This document shows positions 14,760 to 21,599 of a DNA stretch of 38,786 bases, piece by piece. Each line of letters begins with the position of its first letter. Within the stretch, counting starts at the first letter, position 1. Under the pieces are notes generated by a model, which saw only the letters and a list, made by a program, of their open reading frames with translations, did not search any database and was not told the DNA's origin. The translations under genes and the position numbers were made by a program. Source of the DNA: CAYQUL01 sp964568925. GTDB taxonomy: Bacteria > Patescibacteriota > Microgenomatia > UBA8517. Location: assembly GCA_964568925.1 (NCBI GenBank), contig CAZMSJ010000009.1, positions 1-38,786 on the forward strand, in the 5' to 3' direction.

Positions 14760-16169
14760 ATGTATCACAAAAAGACAAAAATTGTAGCGACCCTTGGTCC
14801 AGCCTCTTGGAACGAGGATGTTCTTGGTGAAATGATTGATGCTGGTTTAAACGTTGCTCGACTAAACTTCTCTCATGGTTCTTTTGAAGAAAAGAAAACC
14901 CAAATTGACCTCATTCGAAAGCTTTCTAAGGAAAAGAATGTACCAGTAGCCATTTTGGCAGATCTTCCAGGACCTAAGCTTCGCCTTGGTATCTTCGAAG
15001 GAATTGTAAACATTGAGAAAAACCAAGAAGTGATCCTCTCAACAGAGGAAAGGCTAGGCGTTTTGCCACTCCAATATGACTTTAGTGATTCAATTAAGAC
15101 CAATGATCGAGTCTACTTAAATGATGGTTTGATTGCCTTGATTGTCACGAAAATCCACGGAAAAGATATCTACTGTACTGCACTCAATAACGGATGGGTA
15201 AGCTCAAAAAAAGGTGTTAACCTCCCAGACACCGTCATTAGTGGTGCAGCGTTTGAGCAAAAAGACCAAGAAAGTGCAGAGTTTGCTTTGTCCCAAGGAG
15301 TTGATTTTATTGCCCTTTCATTTGTTCAGTCAGCTGATGACGTAACAAAGGCTCGTGCCTTGATTACTGAGAAAAAGTCAGCCACAAAGATCATTGTAAA
15401 AATTGAAAAGCCTGAAGCTGTACGAAACCTTGAAAGTATTATTCGAGCTGCAGATGGAGTTATGGTAGCCCGTGGTGACCTTGCAATCGAAACATCAGCT
15501 GCTGAAGTACCACTTATTCAACAAAAAATAACCAAGCTCGCAAGACACCTACAAAAGCCAGTTATCGTTGCAACACAAATGCTTGAAAGTATGATTGAAA
15601 ACCCTCGACCTACACGAGCTGAGGCTTCAGATGTTGCAAATGCAGTACTTTCACAGGTGGACGCTGTTATGTTGTCAGCTGAGTCTGCTTCAGGAAAGTA
15701 TCCGGTTGATGCTGTTGCCACAATGTCAGAAATTATTACAACTGTTGAGAAAAACCCAGAATTCAGACGCTACATTAAGCTCAATTGGGAAACAATTGAA
15801 GGTGAAACACTTCGAGACAATGCAATCGCAGCAAGTAGTGCCTCTTTGGCATACCGTTTGCAGGCAAAAGCACTTGCAGTTGGAACGGTAACCGGTAAAA
15901 CCGCTGGACTTATTTCGTCATTCCGCCCAGATTGTTTGATTGTTGCAATGGCAAATGATGAAACTGTTTGTCGACAATTGTCACTTTGGTGGGGAGTACA
16001 CGCAGAACAAGTAAATGCCACTGCAAAAACAAAGAATTTTGCAAAACTCATGAAAGAAACCCTTTTGTCTCAAGAATTGGCTGAAGAAGGGGACAGAGCA
16101 GTCCTCGTTTGGGGAGCACAAATTGGTGTTAGTGGAACAACAGAAAGTATCCGTGTAGTTGAATTGTAA
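14760..16169 (+). CDS. pyk: Pyruvate kinase
   Basis: This enzyme transfers phosphate from phosphoenolpyruvate to ADP, the last ATP-yielding step of glycolysis, in the cytoplasm. The 469-aa protein is full length for the short bacterial form. Motifs in order are KIVATLGPAS (7-16), ARLNFSHGS (33-41), ADLPGPKLRLG, ALSFVQ, KIEKPEAV with the catalytic Lys, VMVARGDLAIE, and MLESMIENPRPTRAEASDVA. The usual GDLGVE is GDLAIE. The C-terminal allosteric domain is present, and there is no extra PEP-utiliser domain. The ATG lies 8 nt after TATACT (14746-14751) and has no SD; co-transcription with the tRNA-Val just upstream is also possible. Confidence 0.95.
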   Translation: MYHKKTKIVATLGPASWNEDVLGEMIDAGLNVARLNFSHGSFEEKKTQIDLIRKLSKEKNVPVAILADLPGPKLRLGIFEGIVNIEKNQEVILSTEERLGVLPLQYDFSDSIKTNDRVYLNDGLIALIVTKIHGKDIYCTALNNGWVSSKKGVNLPDTVISGAAFEQKDQESAEFALSQGVDFIALSFVQSADDVTKARALITEKKSATKIIVKIEKPEAVRNLESIIRAADGVMVARGDLAIETSAAEVPLIQQKITKLARHLQKPVIVATQMLESMIENPRPTRAEASDVANAVLSQVDAVMLSAESASGKYPVDAVATMSEIITTVEKNPEFRRYIKLNWETIEGETLRDNAIAASSASLAYRLQAKALAVGTVTGKTAGLISSFRPDCLIVAMANDETVCRQLSLWWGVHAEQVNATAKTKNFAKLMKETLLSQELAEEGDRAVLVWGAQIGVSGTTESIRVVEL

Positions 16170-16219
16170 TTTTCTTCAAAATAGCCTTCATTCTTATTAA
16201 CCGAAACTCCACGTCTAAC

Positions 16220-16248
16220 TTGACCCTTGTACAATTATCGGATATAAT
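16220..16248 (+). promoter_or_regulatory. Strong sigma-70 promoter
   Basis: TTGACC (16220-16225), a 17-nt spacer and TATAAT (16243-16248). Start of transcription is predicted about 16255, giving a leader of about 28 nt that contains the SD of the GTG-started gene at 16283. Confidence 0.75.
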
Positions 16249-16282
16249 CTGGTCTGGCAATTAGTTATATTAGGAGTGAATT

Positions 16283-16519
16283 GTGGCACGTAAAATTGGG
16301 GCAAATGAAACTGCTCCTGCCGAAGTTAAGTTCCATTGTCCTGAAACTGGTGATTGGGTCACTGAGGGCGACGAGCCTATTGTTCAATTTGAAGAACGAG
16401 AGATCTCTGGCCACCAAACGAGTACAACAAGCGGTATGAAGTGCCCCGGTTGTACTGGATTTGTCAAATTTGATGAATCGCGCGACGGTAAAACCGGTAT
16501 ACATACTTATTCGGCGTAA
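16283..16519 (+). CDS. Small Cys-containing (zinc-ribbon-like) protein, GTG start
   Basis: This 78-aa protein has a basic N-terminus (MARKIGANE), Cys19 in FHCPETGDW and a KCPGC pair at about 53-56. Together with a His or Asp these could form a treble-clef or zinc knuckle. It is otherwise acidic, and no family is recognised. The GTG start is fixed by AGGAG at 16272-16276. The near-consensus promoter, good SD and strong terminator suggest a well-expressed single gene. Possible roles are a ribosome- or RNA-associated factor, but that is a guess. Confidence 0.65.
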   Translation: MARKIGANETAPAEVKFHCPETGDWVTEGDEPIVQFEEREISGHQTSTTSGMKCPGCTGFVKFDESRDGKTGIHTYSA

Positions 16520-16527
16520 AAGCGCCA

Positions 16528-16554
16528 GGGGGCTATTCGTAGCCTCCTTTTTTT
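16528..16554 (+). terminator. Intrinsic terminator
   Basis: GGGGGCTA (16528-16535), tetraloop TTCG, TAGCCTCC (16540-16547), then seven T residues. This is a UUCG-capped hairpin, a very stable form. Confidence 0.9.
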
Positions 16555-16635
16555 GTGCTTTTAAGCTCAGATGACAAAAATGGAATCGTTTGTGGTAAAA
16601 TTGCTCCGTAGCATATACAGTATGCTTGTTTTCTT

Positions 16636-16708
16636 GCCGAGATAGCCAAGGTGGTCACGGCGGGCGCCTGAAGAGCGTCAGATGTTGGTTCGACTCCAAC
16701 TCTCGGCA
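16636..16708 (+). tRNA. tRNA-Phe (anticodon GAA)
   Basis: Acceptor GCCGAGA/TCTCGGC, anticodon stem GGCGC/GCGTC (one G-T pair) with loop CTGAAGA, T arm TTGG/CCAA with loop TTCGACT. The short variable loop rules out Leu or Ser. It lies 5 nt before tRNA-Gly, so the two are co-transcribed. An AGCATA/TATGCT inverted repeat (16612-16628) lies just upstream; I could not assign its -10 with confidence. Confidence 0.9.
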
Positions 16709-16713
16709 CATGT

Positions 16714-16784
16714 GCGGCTATAGTTCAGTGGTAGAACGAGTCGTTGCCAACGACTAGGAGCGGGTTCGATTCCCGCTAGCCGCT
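16714..16784 (+). tRNA. tRNA-Gly (anticodon GCC)
   Basis: Acceptor GCGGCTA/TAGCCGC, D arm GTTC/GAAC, anticodon stem AGTCG/CGACT with loop TTGCCAA, T arm GCGGG/CCCGC, discriminator T. No encoded CCA. Confidence 0.95.
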
Positions 16785-16833
16785 CCCGATAGGTAAGCTC
16801 TCAAAAGAATCTCCATGGTGTGTATACTAAATA

Positions 16834-17256
16834 ATGGATCTTCGTCTTTTAGTGAAAATGATACTAGGGGCCCCAATTATTCTTCTTGTTCTCATCTTGT
16901 TTGTGTTGTATTCCAAATTCTATATAAACAAGATCGATGAAGCACGTTTTATTAGTAAATATCAACACTCGGTTTGGAGACGAACTTCAGACAAGATACC
17001 TACTAAAATGATGAATGTACGAGGTGTAAAACAAATGAACTCAGTTCCTGTAGGTGGGTTAATGGTGATTGACTACGCTGCTTATCTTCCGGGATTTGAA
17101 GATACGTTTTACGAACTTAGTTTTAGAAATTGCGATTCAAAAGGGGCATCGCCTGAAGTCTTGCATGCGTACTATGGAGAGGTCACAGCTTTTGAAGAGG
17201 TATTTGAAAGAGTCACTGACGACTCCTCATATGAAAGTTGCAAAATGACCCGTTAA
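16834..17256 (+). CDS. Single-pass membrane hypothetical protein
   Basis: This 140-aa protein has one membrane helix (about 8-28, ILGAPIILLVLILFVLY) and a C-terminal soluble domain of about 110 residues with two Cys (about 103 and 136). No family recognised. The ATG is 5 nt after TATACT (16823-16828), so it is predicted leaderless. Its stop is 1 nt before the ATG of the Tat-signal gene, so the two form an operon and may work together at the membrane. Confidence 0.7.
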   Translation: MDLRLLVKMILGAPIILLVLILFVLYSKFYINKIDEARFISKYQHSVWRRTSDKIPTKMMNVRGVKQMNSVPVGGLMVIDYAAYLPGFEDTFYELSFRNCDSKGASPEVLHAYYGEVTAFEEVFERVTDDSSYESCKMTR

Positions 17257-17257
17257 T

Positions 17258-18019
17258 ATGTCAGAACATGATGACCAATCAGGAATAAATAGAAGAACTT
17301 TTTTAAAACACATGTTTTCATTTGCAAGTGTACCTGTTGTTGCTTCAGTAGATCGTGTACTTCCACACCAGAAAGAACAAGAGAAAACCCCTTCAATTAT
17401 TGATCACATGCCACAAGCCATTGCTGAAAACGGAGCTAACATCTGGACAGACGACCTCTTCACTAATCCTGAGGAAGAGACTGATGTGCAAAGTGCAACG
17501 GTTGCACATCGATTACGCATGTCCTTAAACCTTGTTCTTTCTATCCCCGTTCCAGAGAATAATGAAACAACAGATACATTCAATGACTTCCACAACAAGA
17601 CAGGTATTGATGTAGTTGGATTACAAACAATTACTAAAAAACTGGCAAGTATTCCACCATCTGAAATTGAGACATCCGGTTTTGATCTTCATCGAAAATG
17701 GGAAACACAAGCAAATCCTGGTGACCCAGAATCTGAGAACACTGCCTTGGAACAGTGGGCAGAGCACGCCCTTGAGCCACACCTTGTTGGGGTACTTTCT
17801 GAAAATGAAATGAAGGAGGCCGCACATGATCTTGCTGTCGTTATTGCTGCTCCAAACACCTATGGACAACTGCTTACCTTTGCACAAAAAAGTGACATTA
17901 GTGCCGAGTGGGGAAAGACATTCCCTTCAGTTGATGAATTCCGTGCAGGATATTACGATCGGGAACCAGAGGACCCAACCCATGATGTTGTGTCCTTCTT
18001 CAATCAAAAATCAGCATAA
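17258..18019 (+). CDS. Tat-signal secreted or anchored hypothetical protein
   Basis: This 253-aa protein begins with a twin-arginine signal: NRRTFLKH at residues 11-18 followed by a short hydrophobic stretch (MFSFASVPVVASV). This predicts export in folded form by a TatAC-type system. The mature part is acidic and helical, with no recognised domain or cofactor motif. It starts 1 nt after the stop of the membrane gene 16834-17256 and has no SD, so translation is probably coupled. Pairing a Tat substrate with a one-helix membrane protein suggests a small surface complex. Confidence 0.65.
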   Translation: MSEHDDQSGINRRTFLKHMFSFASVPVVASVDRVLPHQKEQEKTPSIIDHMPQAIAENGANIWTDDLFTNPEEETDVQSATVAHRLRMSLNLVLSIPVPENNETTDTFNDFHNKTGIDVVGLQTITKKLASIPPSEIETSGFDLHRKWETQANPGDPESENTALEQWAEHALEPHLVGVLSENEMKEAAHDLAVVIAAPNTYGQLLTFAQKSDISAEWGKTFPSVDEFRAGYYDREPEDPTHDVVSFFNQKSA

Positions 18020-18104
18020 CTTTTCCTTCTCTCTCAAAAAAGGATATAATTGCCTGTTTGCTTCAGTTTGATCATTCAGAAAACAAATCAAGGAGGATTT
18101 TGCT

Positions 18105-19436
18105 GTGAGTATCTTTAGCAGAATTGTATTTGTCGGTGGTGGCATTTTTAGTCTCGTGGCCGCTCTCATGCTTGGGAAAGGTGAAGGCGAAATTGTCATT
18201 ATAGAGGGAGACCCCAAGGAGCAAGGAATTTCATTTCGACGTGGTGTACCTCAGGGTAATCACATTCATCAGTTGAGTGCAGCAGCACTCATTGACCTTG
18301 AGAAACTAATTCCAAATTTAAGTGAAATGCTTGATAAGCTTGGAGTTCCAAAGGTGATTTGGGGAACAAAAGACACGCAAATTTTGTTCCAAGATGGCGA
18401 AATGCTTTCTCAGGACAAGCCTATTGGAATTGTCACGAGAAACATGACAAGACCGCTACTGGAGTACATTTTACGAGCTGCCGTTCTTGAACAAGGAAAT
18501 GTTACCTTTATCGGGAGACATCGTGTCATTGATCTAACAAGAGATGCCTCTGGTTCTCGAGTAACTGGTGTTAGCTATATAAAGATGCCTGGTAACTCGA
18601 GCCAACCGATTGAAACGATCAGTGCAGATTATGTTGTAGTTGGCACAGGTAATGATGGATGGGTAAATTGGCTGCTAAATATCAAGTATCCAGAACCCAA
18701 TAAGAGGGTCTTAAACGCTGGCCTTACCTATATGACGGCAGACTTCAAAGGAGTCACACTGACGTCTCGAATGATTGGAGCAGCTGACACCTTAGATAAC
18801 CCTCGTGGTGGTGTCATCATGGAGCATGAGTATGGTCTTATTAAGGCCACTGGATATGAATATCACATGAAGGGGAAAGTGCCAGAGACCCAAGAGGAAT
18901 ATCTACTCTTTTTGCAGTCTGTTGATCCAAGACTTTCAGACCAACTGAAAGGGGCGAGTCTAGTTGGAAAAGTTCACAAGGTACGCCCCTGTGTCAGTCG
19001 TGTTTGGGAGTTAGAAAACGCGTTGTGGCCAGAAGGACTGTTGATCGGTGGCAGTGCGCATGCACAGTTTAATCCGAAATATGGTCAGGGAATGAAGGTT
19101 GCCATTGACCAAGCAAAAATTGTCACAGGAGCGATTCAAAATGAATTGCCTTCCTATGAGTTTCGTCAAAAGCTTATGAAGTCAGTTAAGATCCCGTGGC
19201 TTTTGGCTTACATGGCAGATGTCCGGCAAATGAGACAATTTGATCCAGCTTCAGTACCTGCGGCAAGCTGGGGAGAGCGCGCGATGCAGTTTTATACTGA
19301 TTCACTTGATAAGTCAGATAGTCAAACCCGTGATATGGTTCTTGCAACCTTTTTGCGGATTGCTCAACTTGAAACGTCATTTGCAACACTGTTTCATCCA
19401 AAGATTGTTGCAGCGTTTGTAAAAACACTGTTCTAG
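18105..19436 (+). CDS. FAD-dependent monooxygenase-like oxidoreductase
   Basis: This 443-aa protein resembles class A flavoprotein monooxygenases. The N-terminal Rossmann motif is VGGGIFSLVAALML (about 10-23), where the usual third Gly is Ser24-like (GGGxxS). A PQGNHIHQL segment and LEKLIPNLSEML match the family's conserved second region. Near the C-terminus GGSAHAQFNPKYGQGMKVA corresponds to the GDAxxxxNPxYGQGM flavin-contact motif, but the GD Asp is replaced by Ser. FAD binding is likely; the substrate is unknown. The GTG start has an AAGGAGG SD about 9 nt upstream, with TATAAT at 18045-18050. A hairpin at 19445-19470 ends the gene. Confidence 0.75.
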   Translation: MSIFSRIVFVGGGIFSLVAALMLGKGEGEIVIIEGDPKEQGISFRRGVPQGNHIHQLSAAALIDLEKLIPNLSEMLDKLGVPKVIWGTKDTQILFQDGEMLSQDKPIGIVTRNMTRPLLEYILRAAVLEQGNVTFIGRHRVIDLTRDASGSRVTGVSYIKMPGNSSQPIETISADYVVVGTGNDGWVNWLLNIKYPEPNKRVLNAGLTYMTADFKGVTLTSRMIGAADTLDNPRGGVIMEHEYGLIKATGYEYHMKGKVPETQEEYLLFLQSVDPRLSDQLKGASLVGKVHKVRPCVSRVWELENALWPEGLLIGGSAHAQFNPKYGQGMKVAIDQAKIVTGAIQNELPSYEFRQKLMKSVKIPWLLAYMADVRQMRQFDPASVPAASWGERAMQFYTDSLDKSDSQTRDMVLATFLRIAQLETSFATLFHPKIVAAFVKTLF

Positions 19437-19444
19437 TCGTTATT

Positions 19445-19470
19445 CCCTTATCAGGTACGCCTGATAGGGG
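19445..19470. terminator. Bidirectional hairpin between convergent genes
   Basis: CCCTTATCAGG (19445-19455) / CCTGATAGGGG (19460-19470) with loop TACG and one G-T pair. The flanks are AT-rich but lack a long T run. It serves both the FAD gene and the leftward 534-aa gene. Confidence 0.6.
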
Positions 19471-19472
19471 AT

Positions 19473-21077
19473 TTATATTCCCGTTAATTGGTTATATCGA
19501 TCAAGAAGAAACTCATACTTCACAAAAGAACTGGTGTCATCGGTAAAGCCACATGGGTACAGCTCAAAGAGGGCATTCATTTTTCTTTGTCTAATCGTTT
19601 GGTCACGAGTTTGAACCAAATCACGGACCCGTTTATCAAAATCTCTTTCAGCTTCACGAAGGGTTAATTCAATTGATGCAATCGTATCTGTTGCTAAGTG
19701 TCGTGCAAATGAAATGATATTTGGATACTCCAATCCTGAGACCAAAACGGGAGTAGTACTTATCTCGTGAGGTTGCGACAGTTCCCGTGTTGCCTTCCAC
19801 TGATTATCTGGATACACCTGACTAAACAGACGTGCAAATTCATTTTCCTGCTGTTTCGGTACCGTTTGGCCCCATACTTCATCTAAACCAACACTTAAAA
19901 ATCCCTTTTGTAATAATCGAGTACTTTCATGCCAGATGTGTGCTAATTTCTTTTCAGTACGAGACAATCGAGTTGCTTCTATTCGTTTGGCAATATCTGG
20001 CTTTCTTCTCATTTGAGGAATGTCTGGCTCACAAAGAGTACCAATGCGTCTTGTTTCAAACAATTTATTTACGGTACCTTGATAGTACTGCAACTGAGTC
20101 TTTTGAAATGCATTGAGTGCGGTTGCAAGCATTTGAGATGCACGAAAATGCTTTACCGCAGAGCGATAGTCGATTAACTGAAACTCTTTACTTTCCATGT
20201 AGAGCTCCTTGGTCATCTTGTTCGTCTTTCTGACAATTCTCATTTCATAATTGGGGTTAATTACTTGTTTATTGTCATAGATTGGCTGATATGCCCAACC
20301 AGCTGCCATCAACCATCGATTTAAGGTAGGGAACCCGTCAACGTAGGTTAAACCAAAGTTTGTGTGCATACTTTGCCCATATGCTTTATACAGATCAATT
20401 GCACCAACGTTAATGAATTTTCCTAATGCGTAACTGGCTGTTTTCCAGTTACGAAATGGGCCATGGGCAAATTCGGTTAAATATTGAGAACTTGTTATGT
20501 CGTTATCAGTATGAAAGCCTAAAAATGAAAGAATATACATCCTATCCAGTGTCATTGGTTCAACCAGAGCTGTTTCAACTTCATATCCAATCAGCGGAGT
20601 AAGGTGGGCAAGGGGATTATGAATACTTTCATCGTAGCTGATTTCTTGTTCTCGTCTACTTCCTTCAAATGATGGTTTTTGAGGCAGGGATTTTTTGATC
20701 GCTTTGGTTACCTCATATGTTTGGCCTGCACGAATTGATGCAGTTTTTCGACTCGCAGTTTCCCATTGGGAAGAATCAGGATAGGCGCGGTCATAGAGGA
20801 CATTTAAAATATCATTTACCATCGTGTCATCAACTTCTCTCATTTCCCACGCAGAGAATACATTTTCCAGTGCATCAAATCGAGTTGACCATGGCTCATC
20901 TGGATTATGGATGTTTAGTTCATCAACTAATATCCGTGCTGAAACTGTATATTTTTCAAAAAAACTCTTTGAATTGCCTAATGAAGTAAAAATGGGATTG
21001 GTAACAGATATCAGTTGATGCATTTCAGCAGGAGAAATACGAGGTTTCTGGATTAGAGTTTCTCTTTCTTGTCTCAT
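19473..21077 (-). CDS. Putative divergent amidoligase-like protein (glutamine-synthetase fold)
   Basis: This 534-aa cytoplasmic protein matches no exact family I know, but its central part follows the order of amidoligase/COOH-amine-ligase motifs. GYEVET (164-169) supplies the first acidic pair. TEFAHGPFRNW (201-211) is the second acidic motif followed by a helix. SMHTNFGL (236-243) corresponds to the HxH/HxN motif, Arg254 follows in TLNRW, and NYEMRI (276-281) corresponds to the ExR motif. Such enzymes form amide or peptide bonds using ATP. A C-terminal helical domain (about 330-534) is extra. The role is inference. It is preceded on the same strand by a 70-aa peptide gene and a terminator. 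The start ATG has no SD; the promoter is unclear. Confidence 0.5.
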   Translation of the reverse strand: MRQERETLIQKPRISPAEMHQLISVTNPIFTSLGNSKSFFEKYTVSARILVDELNIHNPDEPWSTRFDALENVFSAWEMREVDDTMVNDILNVLYDRAYPDSSQWETASRKTASIRAGQTYEVTKAIKKSLPQKPSFEGSRREQEISYDESIHNPLAHLTPLIGYEVETALVEPMTLDRMYILSFLGFHTDNDITSSQYLTEFAHGPFRNWKTASYALGKFINVGAIDLYKAYGQSMHTNFGLTYVDGFPTLNRWLMAAGWAYQPIYDNKQVINPNYEMRIVRKTNKMTKELYMESKEFQLIDYRSAVKHFRASQMLATALNAFQKTQLQYYQGTVNKLFETRRIGTLCEPDIPQMRRKPDIAKRIEATRLSRTEKKLAHIWHESTRLLQKGFLSVGLDEVWGQTVPKQQENEFARLFSQVYPDNQWKATRELSQPHEISTTPVLVSGLEYPNIISFARHLATDTIASIELTLREAERDFDKRVRDLVQTRDQTIRQRKMNALFELYPCGFTDDTSSFVKYEFLLDRYNQLTGI

Positions 21078-21082
21078 GGTAT

Positions 21083-21112
21083 AAAAAATGGGTATGGCAT
21101 ATTGCCATACCC
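21083..21112 (-). terminator. Intrinsic terminator between peptide gene and amidoligase-like gene
   Basis: The perfect 9-bp stem GGGTATGGC/GCCATACCC (21090-21098, 21104-21112) is followed on the minus strand by an ATTTTTT tract. It lies downstream of the 70-aa gene and ends 6 nt before the ATG of the 534-aa gene, so it may act as an attenuator on readthrough. Confidence 0.75.
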
Positions 21113-21129
21113 AAACAGACCCTCCTCCA

Positions 21130-21342
21130 TTACATGCTGTGTTGCGTCCCAGGCTCTTGGGAACCGGATACCCGCGGACGTGCGGCCGGCGCTAATGGAT
21201 TTGGTAAAACAACGTCACCCTCAAATGTGGCCAGTTGTGCCAAGTGCAGTTCAGCCTGTTCGACAGCACTCAGAACAGTCGGATTCACCTTCACATTCGC
21301 CTCAAGTAGGGGCACTACATCAGCCGTGCGCGTATCATTCAT
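21130..21342 (-). CDS. 70-aa peptide of unusual base composition
   Basis: The start ATG (21340-21342) is supported by GGAG about 8 nt upstream on the minus strand; a longer in-frame start is not. The peptide begins MNDTRTADVVPLLEANVKVN, continues as an amphipathic helix (VLSAVEQAELHLAQLA), and ends in a Pro/Ala/Gly-rich tail. Codons in its second half are strikingly GC-rich (CCGCGGACGTGCGGCCGGCG, about 21172-21191), unlike neighbours. That suggests either recent transfer or special selection. It is the gene directly upstream of the amidoligase-like enzyme, separated by a terminator hairpin. A helical leader with a distinct tail could be a substrate peptide, but no RiPP family is recognised. 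Confidence 0.45.
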   Translation of the reverse strand: MNDTRTADVVPLLEANVKVNPTVLSAVEQAELHLAQLATFEGDVVLPNPLAPAARPRVSGSQEPGTQHSM

Positions 21343-21395
21343 GGAACTTCTCCAATCAATACGTTGACGATACTGGGATAATAATTGAGTCACTT

Positions 21396-21425
21396 TTGAA
21401 ATACAAGGGGAGAAACAGGTATAAT
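21396..21425 (+). promoter_or_regulatory. tRNA-Arg promoter
   Basis: TTGAAA (21396-21401), an 18-nt spacer and TATAAT (21420-21425), 21 nt before the tRNA. Confidence 0.65.
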
Positions 21426-21446
21426 ACCCCAGTTTGTTTTATGTGA

Positions 21447-21518
21447 GTCCTTGTAGCTCAACGGATAGAGCAAGTCCCTTCTAAGGACGAGATGAAGGTT
21501 CGATTCCTTCCAGGGACA
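21447..21518 (+). tRNA. tRNA-Arg (anticodon TCT)
   Basis: Acceptor GTCCTTG/CAGGGAC (one T-G pair), D arm GCTC/GAGC, anticodon loop CTTCTAA, T arm GAAGG/CCTTC. No encoded CCA. Confidence 0.95.
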
Positions 21519-21552
21519 CTAACGATCCTCAAATTAGGTTATTTTTTCCAAT

Positions 21553-21580
21553 AAAAAAAGCCAGACCTTTCGATCTGACT
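21553..21580 (-). terminator. Intrinsic terminator
   Basis: On the minus strand AGTCAGATC-GAAA-GGTCTGGCT forms a hairpin (21559-21580) followed by a run of T residues (A run at 21553-21558). It ends the large secreted-protein gene. Confidence 0.8.
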
Positions 21581-21599
21581 TCTAATCTACTTCATTAGA

